From the NCBI GenBank assembly GCA_028023455.1, contig JAQFVV010006354.1, positions 2,245,615-2,309,614 on the forward strand: a DNA stretch of 64,000 nucleotides, written 5' to 3'. Origin of the DNA: Epiperipatus broadwayi (lineage: Eukaryota; Onychophora; Udeonychophora; Euonychophora; Peripatidae). Below are positions 44,510-56,714 of the stretch, one piece after another (the stretch's first letter is position 1; each line of letters opens with the position of its first letter). The notes beneath the pieces were generated by a model. It was not told where the DNA came from, made no database searches, and saw only the letters and a list, made by a program, of their open reading frames with translations. Made by a program: the position numbers and the translations under genes.

Positions 44510-45610
44510 TAATCACATTTTATTAATCAATGATCACTTCCTGTATTAAATCTATTAAGATCATTACAATCTTGAAGAACATATTTTCTTTTAGTCAAAA
44601 TATAATCCAATTCCAGTATATATTCATTCACAATAAATCCAGGAGGACTTTTATTTAGTATTTTTTCTCAAATAAAATTTATAATATGTGTTTCTTTTCT
44701 GCAAACTCTAAATTTTGTCTCCATTCACATTTTTATTACCATAGCCAATTTTTACCATTTCACTTTTTAATAATTTATCAATTATAGTACTGAAGTGTCG
44801 TATGGATATTTTAAAACATTTTGTTATATTAAATTAATTTGAGTACATTTATATACAAAAAAAATATTTCTTCATAACAACAAACAGTTGTTGATGAAAA
44901 ATATGAATAATCTGCATTTGAAATCTTATTTTAATTTGATTCACAAATATTATCTCTCAGACTGATAATGTACTAATATCCATAATGCTGTTCTCTTTTC
45001 ATTTATAATATATATCAATTCATTTGTGCTTCCAATACTTGGATTTTATTGTAATTCAATTTTCAAATCAATTTTGCACTCATTATTTTCAAGTTCTTCA
45101 TAATTCAATGTTGTTTCTATTGACATTTATTTTTTCAATTCATGTATTATTTCTTCACTTGAAAGTGATATGCAGCTGTACATAATAAATAAATGATTAT
45201 CTTCAAATAAGAGACCGGGACAACAGTCAACATATTCTTAGCATTTTTTGCATTTATCCATGATTTGATCTAGATTATGACTAAGTTTTCAGTAAACAGT
45301 AGTATACTTTACTTTTTCTGTCATGATTAAAGTTGTAAACAATTTATTCACACAGATTTTGATCCTGTCTTCAAAAATGCAATTGATATTTAAATTAAAC
45401 CTAGCAAGTAATTCAGAAAAATAATCAAGATGTTTGTACTGTTAAAGTTATTGGAAATGTATACACAAATTAGGATGATGGGTAGTGGCATGGTCTTCTA
45501 CCATACAAATAATCATATAACAATAGAAGCTGCAATGACAATATTATATCAAATGTATATTAATTGTTTGCCTTTTTCACTTCCTTTAGGTACACATCAG
45601 ATGTAAGCAA
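44510..45610 (-). pseudogene. RTE/BovB-like LINE relic (endonuclease half and 5' leader)
   Basis: Aligns in order with 55500-56580 of the intact RTE copy. Shared blocks include GATCACTTCCTGT.TTAAAT, GTCAAAATATAATCCAATTC, TTCTTCACTTGAAAGTGAT with the following TGCAG.TGTA, and near 45510 AACAATAGAAGCTGCAA against the 5' leader. It therefore covers the SDH end of the endonuclease back to the 5' leader on the minus strand. Many indels; no frame survives. It is an older copy of the same family. Confidence 0.8.
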
Positions 45611-46849
45611 ATCATTTTTAATACATAATATTTATATATAATATTTTAAAAATTATAAAGTATTACACATTTAAAATGTATTTAAAAAAATTAAACAGCA
45701 AATACAAAAAATGCTAATTTATTTTATCATACACACCATGTTGAAAAAATTTGAAATATGAAAATAAAATGTATCTTGTTACGCTCTGACACTTTCTATT
45801 CTTTAATATGGTAAGTGTTTTAAAAATGTTGAACCTCTCTGTTTTTATAAAATTTTTATTTTCACACTAAACCAAATAAATTGGAATTAAGCAAATAATA
45901 TTCTAAAAAAATCACACCTCTAGGTTTTAAATATTTAAAAACTGACATTTAATTATAACAATGTACCATATATGTCATCAAAATATTTATTAAAACAGTA
46001 AAAATAAAATCATTTTAATTTTAAGTTGTTGTTTTTTTATATTGGAGAATGTAGGTAGCTTCATGTCAAATCTATAAAATTCTTTTTTAAAATATGAAAT
46101 TTTCTTTCAAAAATTATAATATTTTAGCATCAATCTTTTTATTCATTTTTGTTTTATCTATAATCTTTGTACATTATCCTATTAAGTGTCTCCAAGCTGA
46201 ATAAACTTTTGAAACCTAGACATATATTATTTTAATATAATTATTTCAATTTTCTCAAAATTAATTCTCTATATTAAAATTAATTTACTGTGAATTTATT
46301 CACATTAATAATTTTATCAAGATGTTTTTAATTAACATTTTCTAATTTATTGATATTAATATTTAATTGTTCTTTTTGAAAACCAATGAAAGTAATTATT
46401 TTATACTTTTTAATAATTTTTTTCTGGTCACAATGTTTTTTTTTTTTTTTTTTATCTGATAGATCTTAGAATAATTTTTGAAGCTTTTAATTATTATTGA
46501 CTATAAAAATCGCTAATCATCTGTAATTCCACTTAATGTATTTTTAACTCTTTACTTCCTATTTTTGTTGATAAATATTTATTTTATAAACTAAGATTTA
46601 ATTGCATTTATTATCTCCTTTTGAATTATATAGTATTATAATTGATATTGTTGTTACAGACTAACTTGCATTGCTGTTTTTATTAATATGTAATTATTTT
46701 ACATTTCCAACATACGTTTTTGACATCTTCAACATTTAGAATAAGTGTGTCTGTCATACAAAATTTCATGAATCTATTAAAAAAATTGAATAATGTTTTT
46801 GCTATTATTAAAAACAAAATCCATTTTGAATATTATAAAACATTTCCAT
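45611..46849. other. A+T-rich spacer, probably decayed PLE 3' sequence
   Basis: No frame. Its position downstream (minus strand) of the GIY-YIG relic suggests it holds the 3' untranslated part of that element, but I see no diagnostic end. Confidence 0.35.
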
Positions 46850-47420
46850 ACCATTTTCATTTATGACGTTTTTAATTAAAAATAATTTATAATAAACTTG
46901 TTACTGTTTGAAAATTTATTCTCAGCATTTTTCCACATAACCTCTTTTTATTTTACATTTATTATGACAATGTTCAATTTGAATAATTTTGATATTTTTA
47001 TAATCAAATTTAAATCCATATTGACAAGATTTATTATGATCAAATATAACAGATGATGAAGGCTTATTTGAATCTATTCCAGATTGTTTCTATTTTTGAA
47101 TTCTATTATGTAAAAGCATATGCTCCTTTATTCTCTTCTCAAATGTACACTTAGATTCACCGATGTATTGTAAGTCACATCCACATATCAATTTATATAT
47201 AATAAAATTTTGATTAAACTTTCAATTTTGAATTTTAGAGTTATTAAGTAATCTATTTATATAATTTGTTGAGAAAAAACAATATGACACAAACCATTCT
47301 AAATTCTTCTAATAAACTTGACCTGATTATCCGATATAAATGATATTAAAATCCATTTCATTTTGATATTATTTTTCTTTTTAATTTTATTATGGGAAAT
47401 CTGAATTGAACTATGGGTAT
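46850..47420 (-). pseudogene. GIY-YIG endonuclease relic of another PLE
   Basis: On the minus strand, from 47360 down: SFISDNQVKFIRRI, RLLNNSKI, then IIYKLICGCDLQYIGESKC, FEKRIKEHMLLHNRI and FDHNKSCQYGFKFDYKN. This is the standard sequence of the PLE linker (with C-x-C), GIY half, YIG half, catalytic Arg helix (KRIKEH), and the H..F.F block before the Glu. One stop follows NRIQK and a few others are scattered. It differs from copies A-D and from the 41.8 kb fragment, so the window samples at least three PLE lineages. Confidence 0.75.
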
Positions 47421-47864
47421 TTTTGAAGGTTGTCTCATTTTGATTATTTAATGTTATATAGTTGATAAAGACTACCTAATGTTTAGTTGAAAGCACTTCT
47501 AAAAATAATACAATTTATGTAAATTTTCCTCTATTTTGATATTATACATTTATTTAAATGCACACTGATTACATAAGTAATATTTACTAAGGCTGTAACC
47601 TCCAGAATATGTGTGTAAAAATGTGATATTATGGACCTCTACAGGTCTTAACCACAAGCTTATGCTTTGGAAGAAAAGAGGGAAACCCCTTCTTTACTGC
47701 AACCTACTTTCTATTTAAATAGGTGAAGCTGAAGCAGTTAGATCTGAGAGCATCAAGCTATTCAATACTTCACTGATTAAGTCCATATTTCTTATTACCC
47801 ATTAATACTCATGAAATCTTTCGATTTTCATATTGAGAAATGAATACAGATATCAAACTTAATT

Positions 47865-47868
<4 letters not shown>
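47421..47868. other. Spacer with a GC-richer patch
   Basis: 47590-47780 is GC-richer (GGACCTCTACAGGTCTTAAC, GAAGCAGTTAGATCTGAG) but shows no motif. The remainder is A+T-rich. Confidence 0.35.

Positions 47869-47920
<52 letters not shown>
47869..47920. repeat. (AT)n microsatellite
   Basis: AT run that joins directly to the first unit of the 416 bp repeat cluster. Confidence 0.95.
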
Positions 47921-47923
<3 letters not shown>

Positions 47924-48870
47924 CTAGATGAAGCTTACCACTAGTTCCAAACATGTTTTAATTATAAGTGCCAACAGAGAAGTAATTCAAAATCTTTATC
48001 AGAAAGTCCTCATCTCCACACCAATTGGTTTAGAGCTAAATGGCTCACCTCAGTGAAGATTTATGATTTCAGAAACTAGATCTAAACCTCCAACTCAGAG
48101 CACTTATTTAATACGTTACTACCAGTTTGTAAACTTGAATTTTTCAGACATGTAAATGTCTTCAAATCTAGCTTTACAAACCAGATAGCTATATTGGTCT
48201 GAACTCAGTTCAGTTTCACCATATATTAATAGATAAAGCAATATTACATTGAAAATACCTTCAAAGTTACACTTATAATAATTAATAAAATAAAACCCAA
48301 ATTGTGAAACTTGCCATTAAGCTTGTGCTAAAATGTTCACTAGATCGAGCTTACCACTAGCTCCAAACAAGCTTTAATTATAAGTAACAAGAGTGAAAAA
48401 ATTCAAAATATCTAGCTAAAAATCTTCATCTCCAGACCAATTGTTTTTGAGCTTAATGGCTCACCTCAGTCAAGAGTTAGGATTTCAGAAACTAGATATA
48501 TAACTCCCACTCAGGGCTTTTTTTTAAATATGTTACTATCAGTTTAAAAACTTGAATTTTTTAGACACGTAAATGTCTTCAAATCTAGCCTTACAAACAA
48601 TACATTTATATGGGTTCAAACTCAGTTTAATTTCACCATATATTAATAGCTATAGAAATATTACATCGCAAAAGTCTTCAAGTATACACTTATAATAATT
48701 AATAAGATCGAAACCAATTGGTTTGGAGATGAGGATTTTCCTATAGAGATTTTGAATTTTTTCTCTGTTGCCACTTATAATTAAAGCTTGTTTGGAGCTA
48801 GTGGTAAGCTCCATCTAGTGAGCATTTTAGCATAAGCTTAAAGGCAAGTTGCACAATTTGTCTTGTTATA
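47921..48870. repeat. 416 bp repeat: two tandem units plus an inverted partial unit
   Basis: Unit 1 starts at 47921 (TCACTAGATGAAGCTTACCA) and unit 2 at 48337, a period of 416 bp; unit 2 is about 45 bp shorter. From about 48712 to 48866 a partial unit runs in reverse complement (CCAATTGGTTTGGAGATGAG, TGGAGCTAGTGGTAAGCT), mirroring about 48299-48455. The third locus is 41046-41336. No coding potential was seen. The tandem plus inverted layout suggests a non-autonomous element whose tail was duplicated in inverse orientation, or a rearranged satellite. Confidence 0.85.
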
Positions 48871-50695
48871 TATATATTTAGTACAGATATGTAATCTGTA
48901 CATATATAATTTTGTCTAAAAATTATGAAAATTAGAAAATTCTCATAAAACAATGTAACATTTCATTGTGATAATAAATAGTTAAAAGTTTAATAAAGGG
49001 AACAAATTTAAAAGTTTAGAGTTTTTATAAAATAAAGAAAGAAGAAAATACTGTTAGCCCAGGAGAAAATTAAGCCTACGTCACTCATAAAGTTTTTAGA
49101 AATAATTGAAAATATCTCTTTCATTTGAAATAGTAAAAAAAAAAAAAAAGTAAATCTATCATTTAAATGAACTGTTACAATAAAATATATATGTGCGATT
49201 GTAAACATAAGGAGGTGTGCATGTTGATTGAATGAAATAAAAAAGTTAAAAATATTGTAACACATAATTTGAAATGGCTATGAATTAAAAACAACAAATT
49301 CGCAACGGCTATTAAGTTAAACAAAATCTACAAAACAACAAGTTCGCAATGGACACTAATTAAAAGATCTCCAACAATAGGATTACAAGCTTATATAAAA
49401 AATTTCAACAACAAATATAGCTGGAAGACACCAAAATGACAACAGTATATTCAAATAAATCGTCCAGTTTTTTCATTAGATCACTGTAACAATAATCAAT
49501 CTACAGACATTTGGTTTACATTGCCCAACTATACCAATGTTTATTTAAATGATGAAATAATCTCAGGGCTCTATTATATGAATAAAAGTCAATCTTATTA
49601 TAAGATGATTATTAAGTAATGAGGACTATTGTGAAACTGACAACTATTATAATAAAATAAAGGATGGACAATGATAGAGATCGGGTGCGTTTTTATCTCA
49701 CATCACCATCTATTTTAAACAAGATAAATTCTATATCTTGGCATAATACAATCTTTAGATCAATTAGTTCAGTATTATTTAGAGAGATTATATTTACTAT
49801 TAAACTGATAATTATTACAATTAGATTATTTTGAACACGTGTGTGTGGAAATGGTCAATCAAATGTATATGATAAAATTATTCAGAGGGAATCTTACTTC
49901 AACAAACTTTTATTACAAGACACATTCTTTTACAAACACATCGATGATGATTAACATTAATTTCACATTAACTACCAACTTGACTAAACAACATGTAAAT
50001 TATATAAATCTCATACTCTTAATATTTAGATGCTCTCCCTCTTATTTTTTATTTCAATAATATTTATAACTCTATCTCTTAAATTACTAGTAATACAAAA
50101 TAATTATATATTTACATACCAATGTTTATATAATTTATTCCCATTCTGTTCTCTCAATGAACTAAAAAAACAATATCAAATAATGAATCAATGCCATTGA
50201 AATTATTCCCGTCTTCTATAAATCTATATTTACTATATGAAATTAAGTAATAATTTTATTAAAATTAGCATTAATAAAGTAAAATTTTTTAATCCAATAT
50301 TACTTTTCTACTGGAAGAATTAATTGCCAGTAGTAATAATAATTGAAATAACGATAATGTGGGTGATATGATTCGGCAAGATACTTTGAACTTACAATTC
50401 TAGCGATGATCTCCTTCCATAACTTTAGATTTATTATATCTCTGAATGTATGCACATTTAAAAATTTACAATCATAACACATTTATTGATTACATTTTCT
50501 ATCGGTTTACTTGAGGAATGAATACACTTCACAATATGGATAGTACAATGCGTAAATCATTAATTATAAATCCAACTTCAGGTATATTACAGAAATCACT
50601 ATAATCTTTATCTGAAATAACTAAAATATACTACATAATGATAAATATATGGAAAGAAGAGGGAGATTAAAATAATATCAAATAAATATTTACAT
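48871..50695. other. A+T-rich spacer, no gene seen
   Basis: Short frames at 49008-49265, 49839-50060 and 50300-50482 have no recognisable domain. A near repeat of AACAAATTCGCAACGGC / AACAAGTTCGCAATGG occurs at about 49295 and 49338. Confidence 0.5.
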
Positions 50696-50702
50696 TATAA
50701 TG

Positions 50703-51000
50703 GAACCCGCTACCCCAAAGTTGATAGTGCAAGATTTACCATAACCACAGGATACACCATATGATGATGTGAATACCCCTAAGTATTTGGATATTTTGGA
50801 TGAAATGTGTCAACCAACCTACAACAAGTCATATCCAAAATTCATGATGTTCCTGAATCAAGAATGGCATATAATAAAAAGGAGCACATCTCACTACTGT
50901 CAAACCTAGGTCTTCAAATAAGATGCTAAAGATGTCACAATGAAATGCCCAGTTCCAAGTCACATCTACTTTCAATATACTAATGTATAATTTACAAACA
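50703..51000 (+). other. Possible remnant coding frame, unassigned
   Basis: From ATG at about 50699-50703 one frame reads MEPATPKLIVQDLP, then TAA, then DTPYDDVNTPKYLDILDEM, SYPKFMMFLNQEWH, and two more stops before VTMKCPVPSHIYF. Three stops in about 98 codons of GC-richer sequence is suggestive of a dead gene or mobile-element frame. No family is recognised. Confidence 0.2.
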
Positions 51001-51383
51001 AGAGTTCAATGTAACTTAGACCAGTGCATAATCATTACACCTCTTTTTTTAGGCCCCATTTCACCACAGAAATTGAACTCAGGGAGTTCTTGCAGTCAGA
51101 TCTCTTCAGCGATGGACTTGCTCAATTGTAAACCAAATTAGTCTATATATAAGCATAGATATAGAAAAATACTGATGATGATCAATTCTTTATAACAGCA
51201 ATACACAATGATCATGATGATCATCAAACCCTTATGAGTGTAAATTCATAATGTGATGATGATGATCAACATCTAATGGTATAAATGACAGTGATGATGG
51301 TGATGATCAAACAGAGATCAGATTGATTTAAACAACTTAATTTATTAACAACATATAAAATAAATATTTAGAAACAAAAAATA

Positions 51384-51386
<3 letters not shown>
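51001..51386. repeat. Spacer with GATGATGATCA-rich stretch
   Basis: 51165-51320 is built from repeated GATGATGATCA/TGATGATGG words. This type of short tandem often forms at LINE tails, but no LINE end was seen. Confidence 0.5.

Positions 51387-51450
<64 letters not shown>
51387..51450. repeat. (AT)n microsatellite
   Basis: AT run followed by a T run. Confidence 0.9.
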
Positions 51451-51454
<4 letters not shown>

Positions 51455-51720
51455 TTTGATTATCAAGAATGTTTTTTCTATCATCTTGATGGCTTCATAT
51501 AACGGAAACAAAATAATTTGAAGTATATTCTATACAAAACAATACTATATAATTCATTAAATATGTACATAAAACAAAATAAAGCAAAGCACAATGAAAG
51601 TTCACTAATTATATAACTACCCCATTAATACAATTATTATAGTGATGTTTTTCAGCTAGGGTAAATATATTATAATTATATATTTTTTTTACCAAAACAT
51701 ATATATATATATATATATAT

Positions 51721-51810
51721 ATTTCTGAATGCACAATTAACCCACTGAATAAATGGTCTTTATCCTATCTGTCATTAATTCTACCATGACTTACACACAT
51801 ACACACACTT

Positions 51811-51878
<68 letters not shown>

Positions 51879-51972
51879 ACTCCTATTTGTATGTGTGTGT
51901 AAGTCATGGTAGAATTAATGACAGATAGGATAAATACCATTTATTCAGTGGGCTAATTGTGCATTCAGAAAT
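51721..51972. repeat. Near-perfect long hairpin with (AT)n loop
   Basis: Arm 51721-51807 (ATTTCTGAATGCACAATTA, GTCATTAATTCTACCATGAC) is the reverse complement of 51887-51972 with two substitutions in the first ~75 bp and a small length difference in a CA/TG run. Between them are a T run and an (AT)n tract (about 51818-51876). Another (AT)n (51697-51720) abuts the left arm. It has the form of a fold-back element or MITE, and the similarity of the arms implies recent origin or gene conversion. Confidence 0.9.
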
Positions 51973-53300
51973 AAAACAAAATTACAAGTAAATATTAGAA
52001 GATTATTTAGTCTTGTTGTCCTAAAGATTTGCCCTCAATGTCAAATATATTAAAAAATCCTTACTTGAGATGAGGTCATCTTAGTGGATTAATGTGGAAT
52101 TCTAGAGGAATCTGAAAATTTACTTTTATTAAAGAAAATACATATTAATAGAAGAGGATTCCTTTTTTAATTTACATCAATATGACATTTATCTATCAAC
52201 TGGTTCTACTTTTAAATTGCATGTGATAAAATTTGAAAAATGAATTTTAAACACACAATAAAAAAATTACAATATATAAACTTTCAAATAAAAATGACAA
52301 AATCCCCCCAAAAATAATCCTCACGTGAATTAAATATATAATTTACCTTGAGTAAAGCAAGCATTCATTCCAAAAAATGTGAATATACATGGCTAACATT
52401 CATATTTTCCAACTCTGTTGTTATTTATATATTTCATGCTCCTTGATTACATACATATGAAATATCAATTCTGATCATATATATAAATCCATGGAAAATG
52501 GCTGCACACCAGCGTTCTACAAGACAGACATTCTGATGAAAAAAATTATAATTTTATAATTCCATACTGAATTTGAAGCCAGCTTTAGGAAATCCTACAG
52601 GACTGTTTTTCTTTACTCTGAATACATTGTATTGATTCTTTTTATAAACTGTTATGTATGATGTGGTTTCATTATATATAAAAATAGCTTTTAAAAACAA
52701 CAGTTAATTTTTAGTTGTTTCAGATTTCTTTTGCATCATTTATATAATAAATAAGTCCAGTTTGCAGAATAAATTAAGTCATTAGTTTCTTGCTAACTAT
52801 AATTTAAATGTTAATTTTTCAGTTTTCTTTTATCCAAAATAAGCATTTTATATAATGTTGAAACTACAAATATTAAAATTACTGTTTTTAAAATGCTAAC
52901 AGTTTTTCTTTCTTTTTCTTTAAAAGAAATAACAACTTAACTTTTTTTGCTGTCCATTAAATTCCAGATTTTTCCAGTCAAGAATGCTACTCTCTCTCTC
53001 CATTTAATTGTCTATTTTTTCCAGTTAGGAGAGTCGCTCTCTTGTCACATGCTTGCTAAGAAACCTAATATTACACCTTGTTTTAAAAAAAAAATCAATG
53101 TATAAATATTATTATATTTATTTTGTTTTTATTATTCCAAACTCGATCATTTCACAACAATTTAGACTTCATGTAATTTTTTTTTATCTTATGTTATGTC
53201 CATTTTTATAAGTCAATTAGTATGTTAATTAATAACTTAAATGAATAAAAGAAAAACAATTAATTTCTACCAATAGACAAACATATTATTTTACATGTAT

Positions 53301-53303
<3 letters not shown>
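51973..53303. other. A+T-rich spacer, no gene seen
   Basis: No credible frame, no repeat shared with other parts of the window. Confidence 0.5.

Positions 53304-53380
<77 letters not shown>
53304..53380. repeat. (AT)n tract at the RTE 3' end
   Basis: AT run directly downstream (minus strand) of the RTE stop codon. The transition is TGATAATGATATAT..., so the tract probably grew from the LINE's own short tail. Confidence 0.9.
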
Positions 53381-53382
<2 letters not shown>

Positions 53383-53385
53383 TTA

Positions 53386-56373
53386 TCAACCATTATCAAT
53401 CCACTGCAGGATGAAGGTCTCTCCAAGTTTAATCCATCTTCTCCGATCTTTAGCTTCTCTTCTCCACATCACCCCTGCACACTTTCTTATTTCATCCATC
53501 CATCTCACATGTGGTCTCTTTCTGGGTCTTTTACAATCTCTTGGAATCCAGTTTAAAATTTCAATTGTCCATCTATTATCATCTCTTCTAGCAATATGTC
53601 CAGCCCAACTCCACTTCAATCTTTTAATTTTTTCAATGAGGTCAGTAACACCTGTTTGTTCTCTTACCCATACATTGCGTTTTCGATCTCTTCTTGTTAC
53701 TCCCAACATACATCTCTCCATACTTCTTTGAGTGGTCTGAAGTCTCTGTATTGCTCTTCTATTGAGTGTCCAAGTCTCAGATCCATAAGTAAGAACTGGT
53801 AAAACACATTTGTTAAAAACCTTCCTTTTCAAACACATAGGCATATTTCCTTTTAGTATCAAGTTATTTCTACCAAAAGCACTCCAACCAAGTTTAATTC
53901 TATGATTAATTTCCTCCATTATGTTTCCATCTGTATTAATAATCTGACCAAGGTATTTGTAACTGTTAACTTCTTCTAATTCATCATAATCAATCTTTAT
54001 TTTCATATTTTGAGCAAATCGATTAAACATTACTTTAGTCTTTTTAACATTTATCTTTAGTCCTACTTTCCTACTTTCATCTGATAACTCCTGCAACATT
54101 TCCTGCAGCTCTGAAGCATTATTTGCAAAAACAACTACATCATCTGCGAAATCTAAATGACTTAAATAATCTCCATTTACTTTCACTCCTTTAGTTTCCC
54201 ATTTTAATCCACAAAATACTTCTTGCAGCACTGCTGTAAAAAGTTTTGGAGATATGGAGTCACCTTGTCTTACACCTTTCTCAATGTTGACTTTCCCAGT
54301 ATCATTATGTAATCTAATTGTTGCTGTTGCATTTTTATAAATATTCTTTAAAATATGACAATATCCTGGATCTATACCTTGATGATCCAATGCTTTAATC
54401 ACTGAAGAAATGTTTATAGAATCAAATGCCTTTTCATAATCTACAAATCCAAAACATAATGACAACTCATATTCATTTGTCCTTTCTATAACTTCTCTCA
54501 ATACCTGAATATGATCTACTGTACTAAAACCACTTTTAAATCCAGCTTGTTCTCTTGGTTGGTGGAAATCCAATGTTCTCTGTAGACGAGTTGTAATTAT
54601 CTTGGTAAAAATTTTATATAAAACTGATAAAAGGCTGATAGGTCTGTAATTTCTAATATCTTCTTTATCACCTTTTTTAAATATTAATATTATTACTGCA
54701 TTCTTCCAATCATCCGGTACATCTTTATCATTTAGACATTTGGTATATAACTTTGCTAAAAATTTTTCTGTTTCTTCACCTGCTTCTTTTAATATATCAA
54801 TTATAATTCCATCATTACCTGGAGCCTTTCCTTTCTTCATACATTTAATTGCATTTCTCACTTCTTCATTTAAAATTCTGGGCAATTCGGAAGATGTAAT
54901 AGATATAGGAGGTACTTGTTCTTTATTACTATATAATTCTTGATAAAAATTTTCTACCAATTTCATGATGTCATCTCTCTTTTTAGTAATAATTCCATCT
55001 TTTTTCCTTATTGCAGATATAAATTTCCTACCAATACCAAAATGTTGTTTTACATTCTTAAGACTTTTATTTTCTTCTACAGCTTTTCTTGCTAGTTCAC
55101 AGTTATACTTTCTTATATCATTTTCAACTCTTTTCATCACCATTTTACAAAATTCGAGATATTCAATTCTTTTTAATGCATCATTTTTGTATATCTTCAT
55201 ATTTCTTCTTTTCTTCATAAATTCTCTAGTCTCAGTAGAAATTTTATTGGTCAATTGCTGCTTTTTTCTACCAGCTATCTTTGTTGCAGTTTTTAAAAGT
55301 GTATCAGTTATTTTCATATTAATTTCATTCAAATCTGAATCATGTTCAAAATCTACTAATACTTGAAACCGATTTGTAAGTTCTAATTTAAATTCATTAG
55401 AATGTTTCTGAAGATTAGGAATATCAACTGTAAATATTGTTTTTCTTAACAATTTTTGTCTTTCTAGTTTTACATTAACATGTATCTTGCACCTTACTAA
55501 TCGATGATCACTTCCTGTGTTAAATCTATTAAGAACATTACAATCTTGAAATATGTATTTCCTGTTAGTCAAAATATAATCCAATTCTGCTGTACCTTCA
55601 TTTGGATGCTTCCATGTCCATTTTCTTTTAACATTTTTCTCAAAAAAAGAATTCATAATATAAAGTTTTTCTTTTTCTGCAAACTCCACAAGTCTATGTC
55701 CTCTCTCATTTCTATTACCATAACCAAAATTACCTACAGCACTTTCATCTTTCATTTGTTTACCAATTCTAGCATTAAAGTCTCCCATAACAATTTTAAA
55801 ATGTTGTTTACTCTGATCAAAAGCCTTTTGTACATCCATATAAAAATCTTCTACTACTTCATCACTATGAGAACTTGTTGGGGCATAAACCTGAATTATC
55901 TGCATTTGGTATCTGCTATTAAGTTGTATAACTAATCTTGCCACTCTGTCTGATACACCATCAATCTCCACAATATTGTTCTTCCACTTTTTATTTATAA
56001 TGAATCCTACTCCACTTGTATTTCCAATATTTGTGCCTTTATAATAGAATATATGTCCACTTTTTAAATCAATTGTCTCTTCACCTTTTTTTCTAACTTC
56101 ACAAAGTCCAATAATATCCCATTTAATATAAGAGAGTTCTTCTTCTAATTCTTGCAATCTTCCTTCACTTGAAAGTGATCTGCAGTTGTAAGTACCTAAA
56201 TAAAAAGTTGTCATCAAATGGCAGCCTGGGTCCACAATCAGGGGATTCTTAGCACCCTCCGCCTTCAGCCACCAACCGCTGCCTTGGTTGGTGACTTTAC
56301 AGCCTCCTGGGAATAAGGGCCATAATTGTTTATATGTATTGAAAAAATATTTATTATTTACACAAACATTCAT
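53386..56373 (-). CDS. RTE/BovB-like endonuclease-reverse transcriptase, intact ORF
   Basis: An uninterrupted frame of 995 residues. The APE-type endonuclease spans about residues 54-297, with Asn63 (YNCRSL), Glu92 (CEVR), YAPT at 163, GDFNARIG at 197-204, LDYIL at 264-268 and SDH at 288-290. The RT domain lies at about 505-815: KAPGNDG (516-522), [17 protein letters not shown] (573-589), [13 protein letters not shown] (609-621), FVDYEKAFD (643-651, catalytic Asp645), [10 protein letters not shown] (700-709), FADDVVVF (742-749, Asp744/Asp745) and YKYLGQII (805-812). The C-terminus keeps the RTE/BovB signature WAGHIARR (923-930) and [12 protein letters not shown] (951-962). All catalytic residues are present. 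The natural start may be nearer Met54 ([13 protein letters not shown]), since the upstream 53 residues look like translated leader. It would perform target-primed reverse transcription in the nucleus. It may be active or recently so. Confidence 0.95.
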   Translation of the reverse strand: MNVCVNNKYFFNTYKQLWPLFPGGCKVTNQGSGWWLKAEGAKNPLIVDPGCHLMTTFYLGTYNCRSLSSEGRLQELEEELSYIKWDIIGLCEVRKKGEETIDLKSGHIFYYKGTNIGNTSGVGFIINKKWKNNIVEIDGVSDRVARLVIQLNSRYQMQIIQVYAPTSSHSDEVVEDFYMDVQKAFDQSKQHFKIVMGDFNARIGKQMKDESAVGNFGYGNRNERGHRLVEFAEKEKLYIMNSFFEKNVKRKWTWKHPNEGTAELDYILTNRKYIFQDCNVLNRFNTGSDHRLVRCKIHVNVKLERQKLLRKTIFTVDIPNLQKHSNEFKLELTNRFQVLVDFEHDSDLNEINMKITDTLLKTATKIAGRKKQQLTNKISTETREFMKKRRNMKIYKNDALKRIEYLEFCKMVMKRVENDIRKYNCELARKAVEENKSLKNVKQHFGIGRKFISAIRKKDGIITKKRDDIMKLVENFYQELYSNKEQVPPISITSSELPRILNEEVRNAIKCMKKGKAPGNDGIIIDILKEAGEETEKFLAKLYTKCLNDKDVPDDWKNAVIILIFKKGDKEDIRNYRPISLLSVLYKIFTKIITTRLQRTLDFHQPREQAGFKSGFSTVDHIQVLREVIERTNEYELSLCFGFVDYEKAFDSINISSVIKALDHQGIDPGYCHILKNIYKNATATIRLHNDTGKVNIEKGVRQGDSISPKLFTAVLQEVFCGLKWETKGVKVNGDYLSHLDFADDVVVFANNASELQEMLQELSDESRKVGLKINVKKTKVMFNRFAQNMKIKIDYDELEEVNSYKYLGQIINTDGNIMEEINHRIKLGWSAFGRNNLILKGNMPMCLKRKVFNKCVLPVLTYGSETWTLNRRAIQRLQTTQRSMERCMLGVTRRDRKRNVWVREQTGVTDLIEKIKRLKWSWAGHIARRDDNRWTIEILNWIPRDCKRPRKRPHVRWMDEIRKCAGVMWRREAKDRRRWIKLGETFILQWIDNG

Positions 56374-56640
56374 TCTGCCTTATCAGGCACTGAGAAGAAA
56401 GACCATGGTGTTTCTCAATCTTAAACTCAGAGGTGAGCAGCCCATCCATCCCTACACTGACGCTCGTTCTGGTGAGCAGCCCATCCATGTTCGTATACTA
56501 TATGAATAAACATATAGTAATAACAGCTGCAACGACAAGAACGTATGGAGTGGACATTAGGAATTTGCCCTGCTCGGTTCCTTTAAGGCCTCCAAGAGGA
56601 ATCAAAGGGTCTCCTTTCAGTTAATAGCAAACTCCTTTCT
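56374..56640 (-). promoter_or_regulatory. RTE 5' leader with a short tandem repeat
   Basis: GC-richer non-coding leader of the RTE element. GGTGAGCAGCCCATCCAT occurs twice (56432 and 56471, spacing 39 bp). A promoter is expected inside this region for an autonomous LINE, but no specific element was identified. The 44.5-45.6 kb relic keeps a decayed version. Confidence 0.55.
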
Positions 56641-56647
56641 GCAGCCT

Positions 56648-56670
56648 ATATATATATATATATATATATA

Positions 56671-56710
<40 letters not shown>
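56648..56710. repeat. (AT)n between RTE and PLE D
   Basis: AT run with one TTAA interruption, separating the 5' end of the RTE from the 3' end of PLE copy D. Confidence 0.9.

Positions 56711-56714
<4 letters not shown>

Larger units (their letters stand above)
53304..56640 (-). mobile_element. RTE/BovB-like non-LTR retrotransposon, near full length
   Basis: About 3.3 kb on the minus strand: a 5' leader (56640-56374), one long ORF, essentially no 3' untranslated region, and a microsatellite-like tail. This layout and the endonuclease/RT motifs are those of the RTE clade. The 5' end abuts another (AT)n tract (56648-56710). Two relics of the same family lie at 4.1-4.5 and 44.5-45.6 kb. Confidence 0.9.

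Noticed and set aside
53411-55935. Several plus-strand frames of 60-143 codons across 53.4-55.9 kb
   Set aside because: They are antisense to the intact RTE ORF, which explains all of this sequence.
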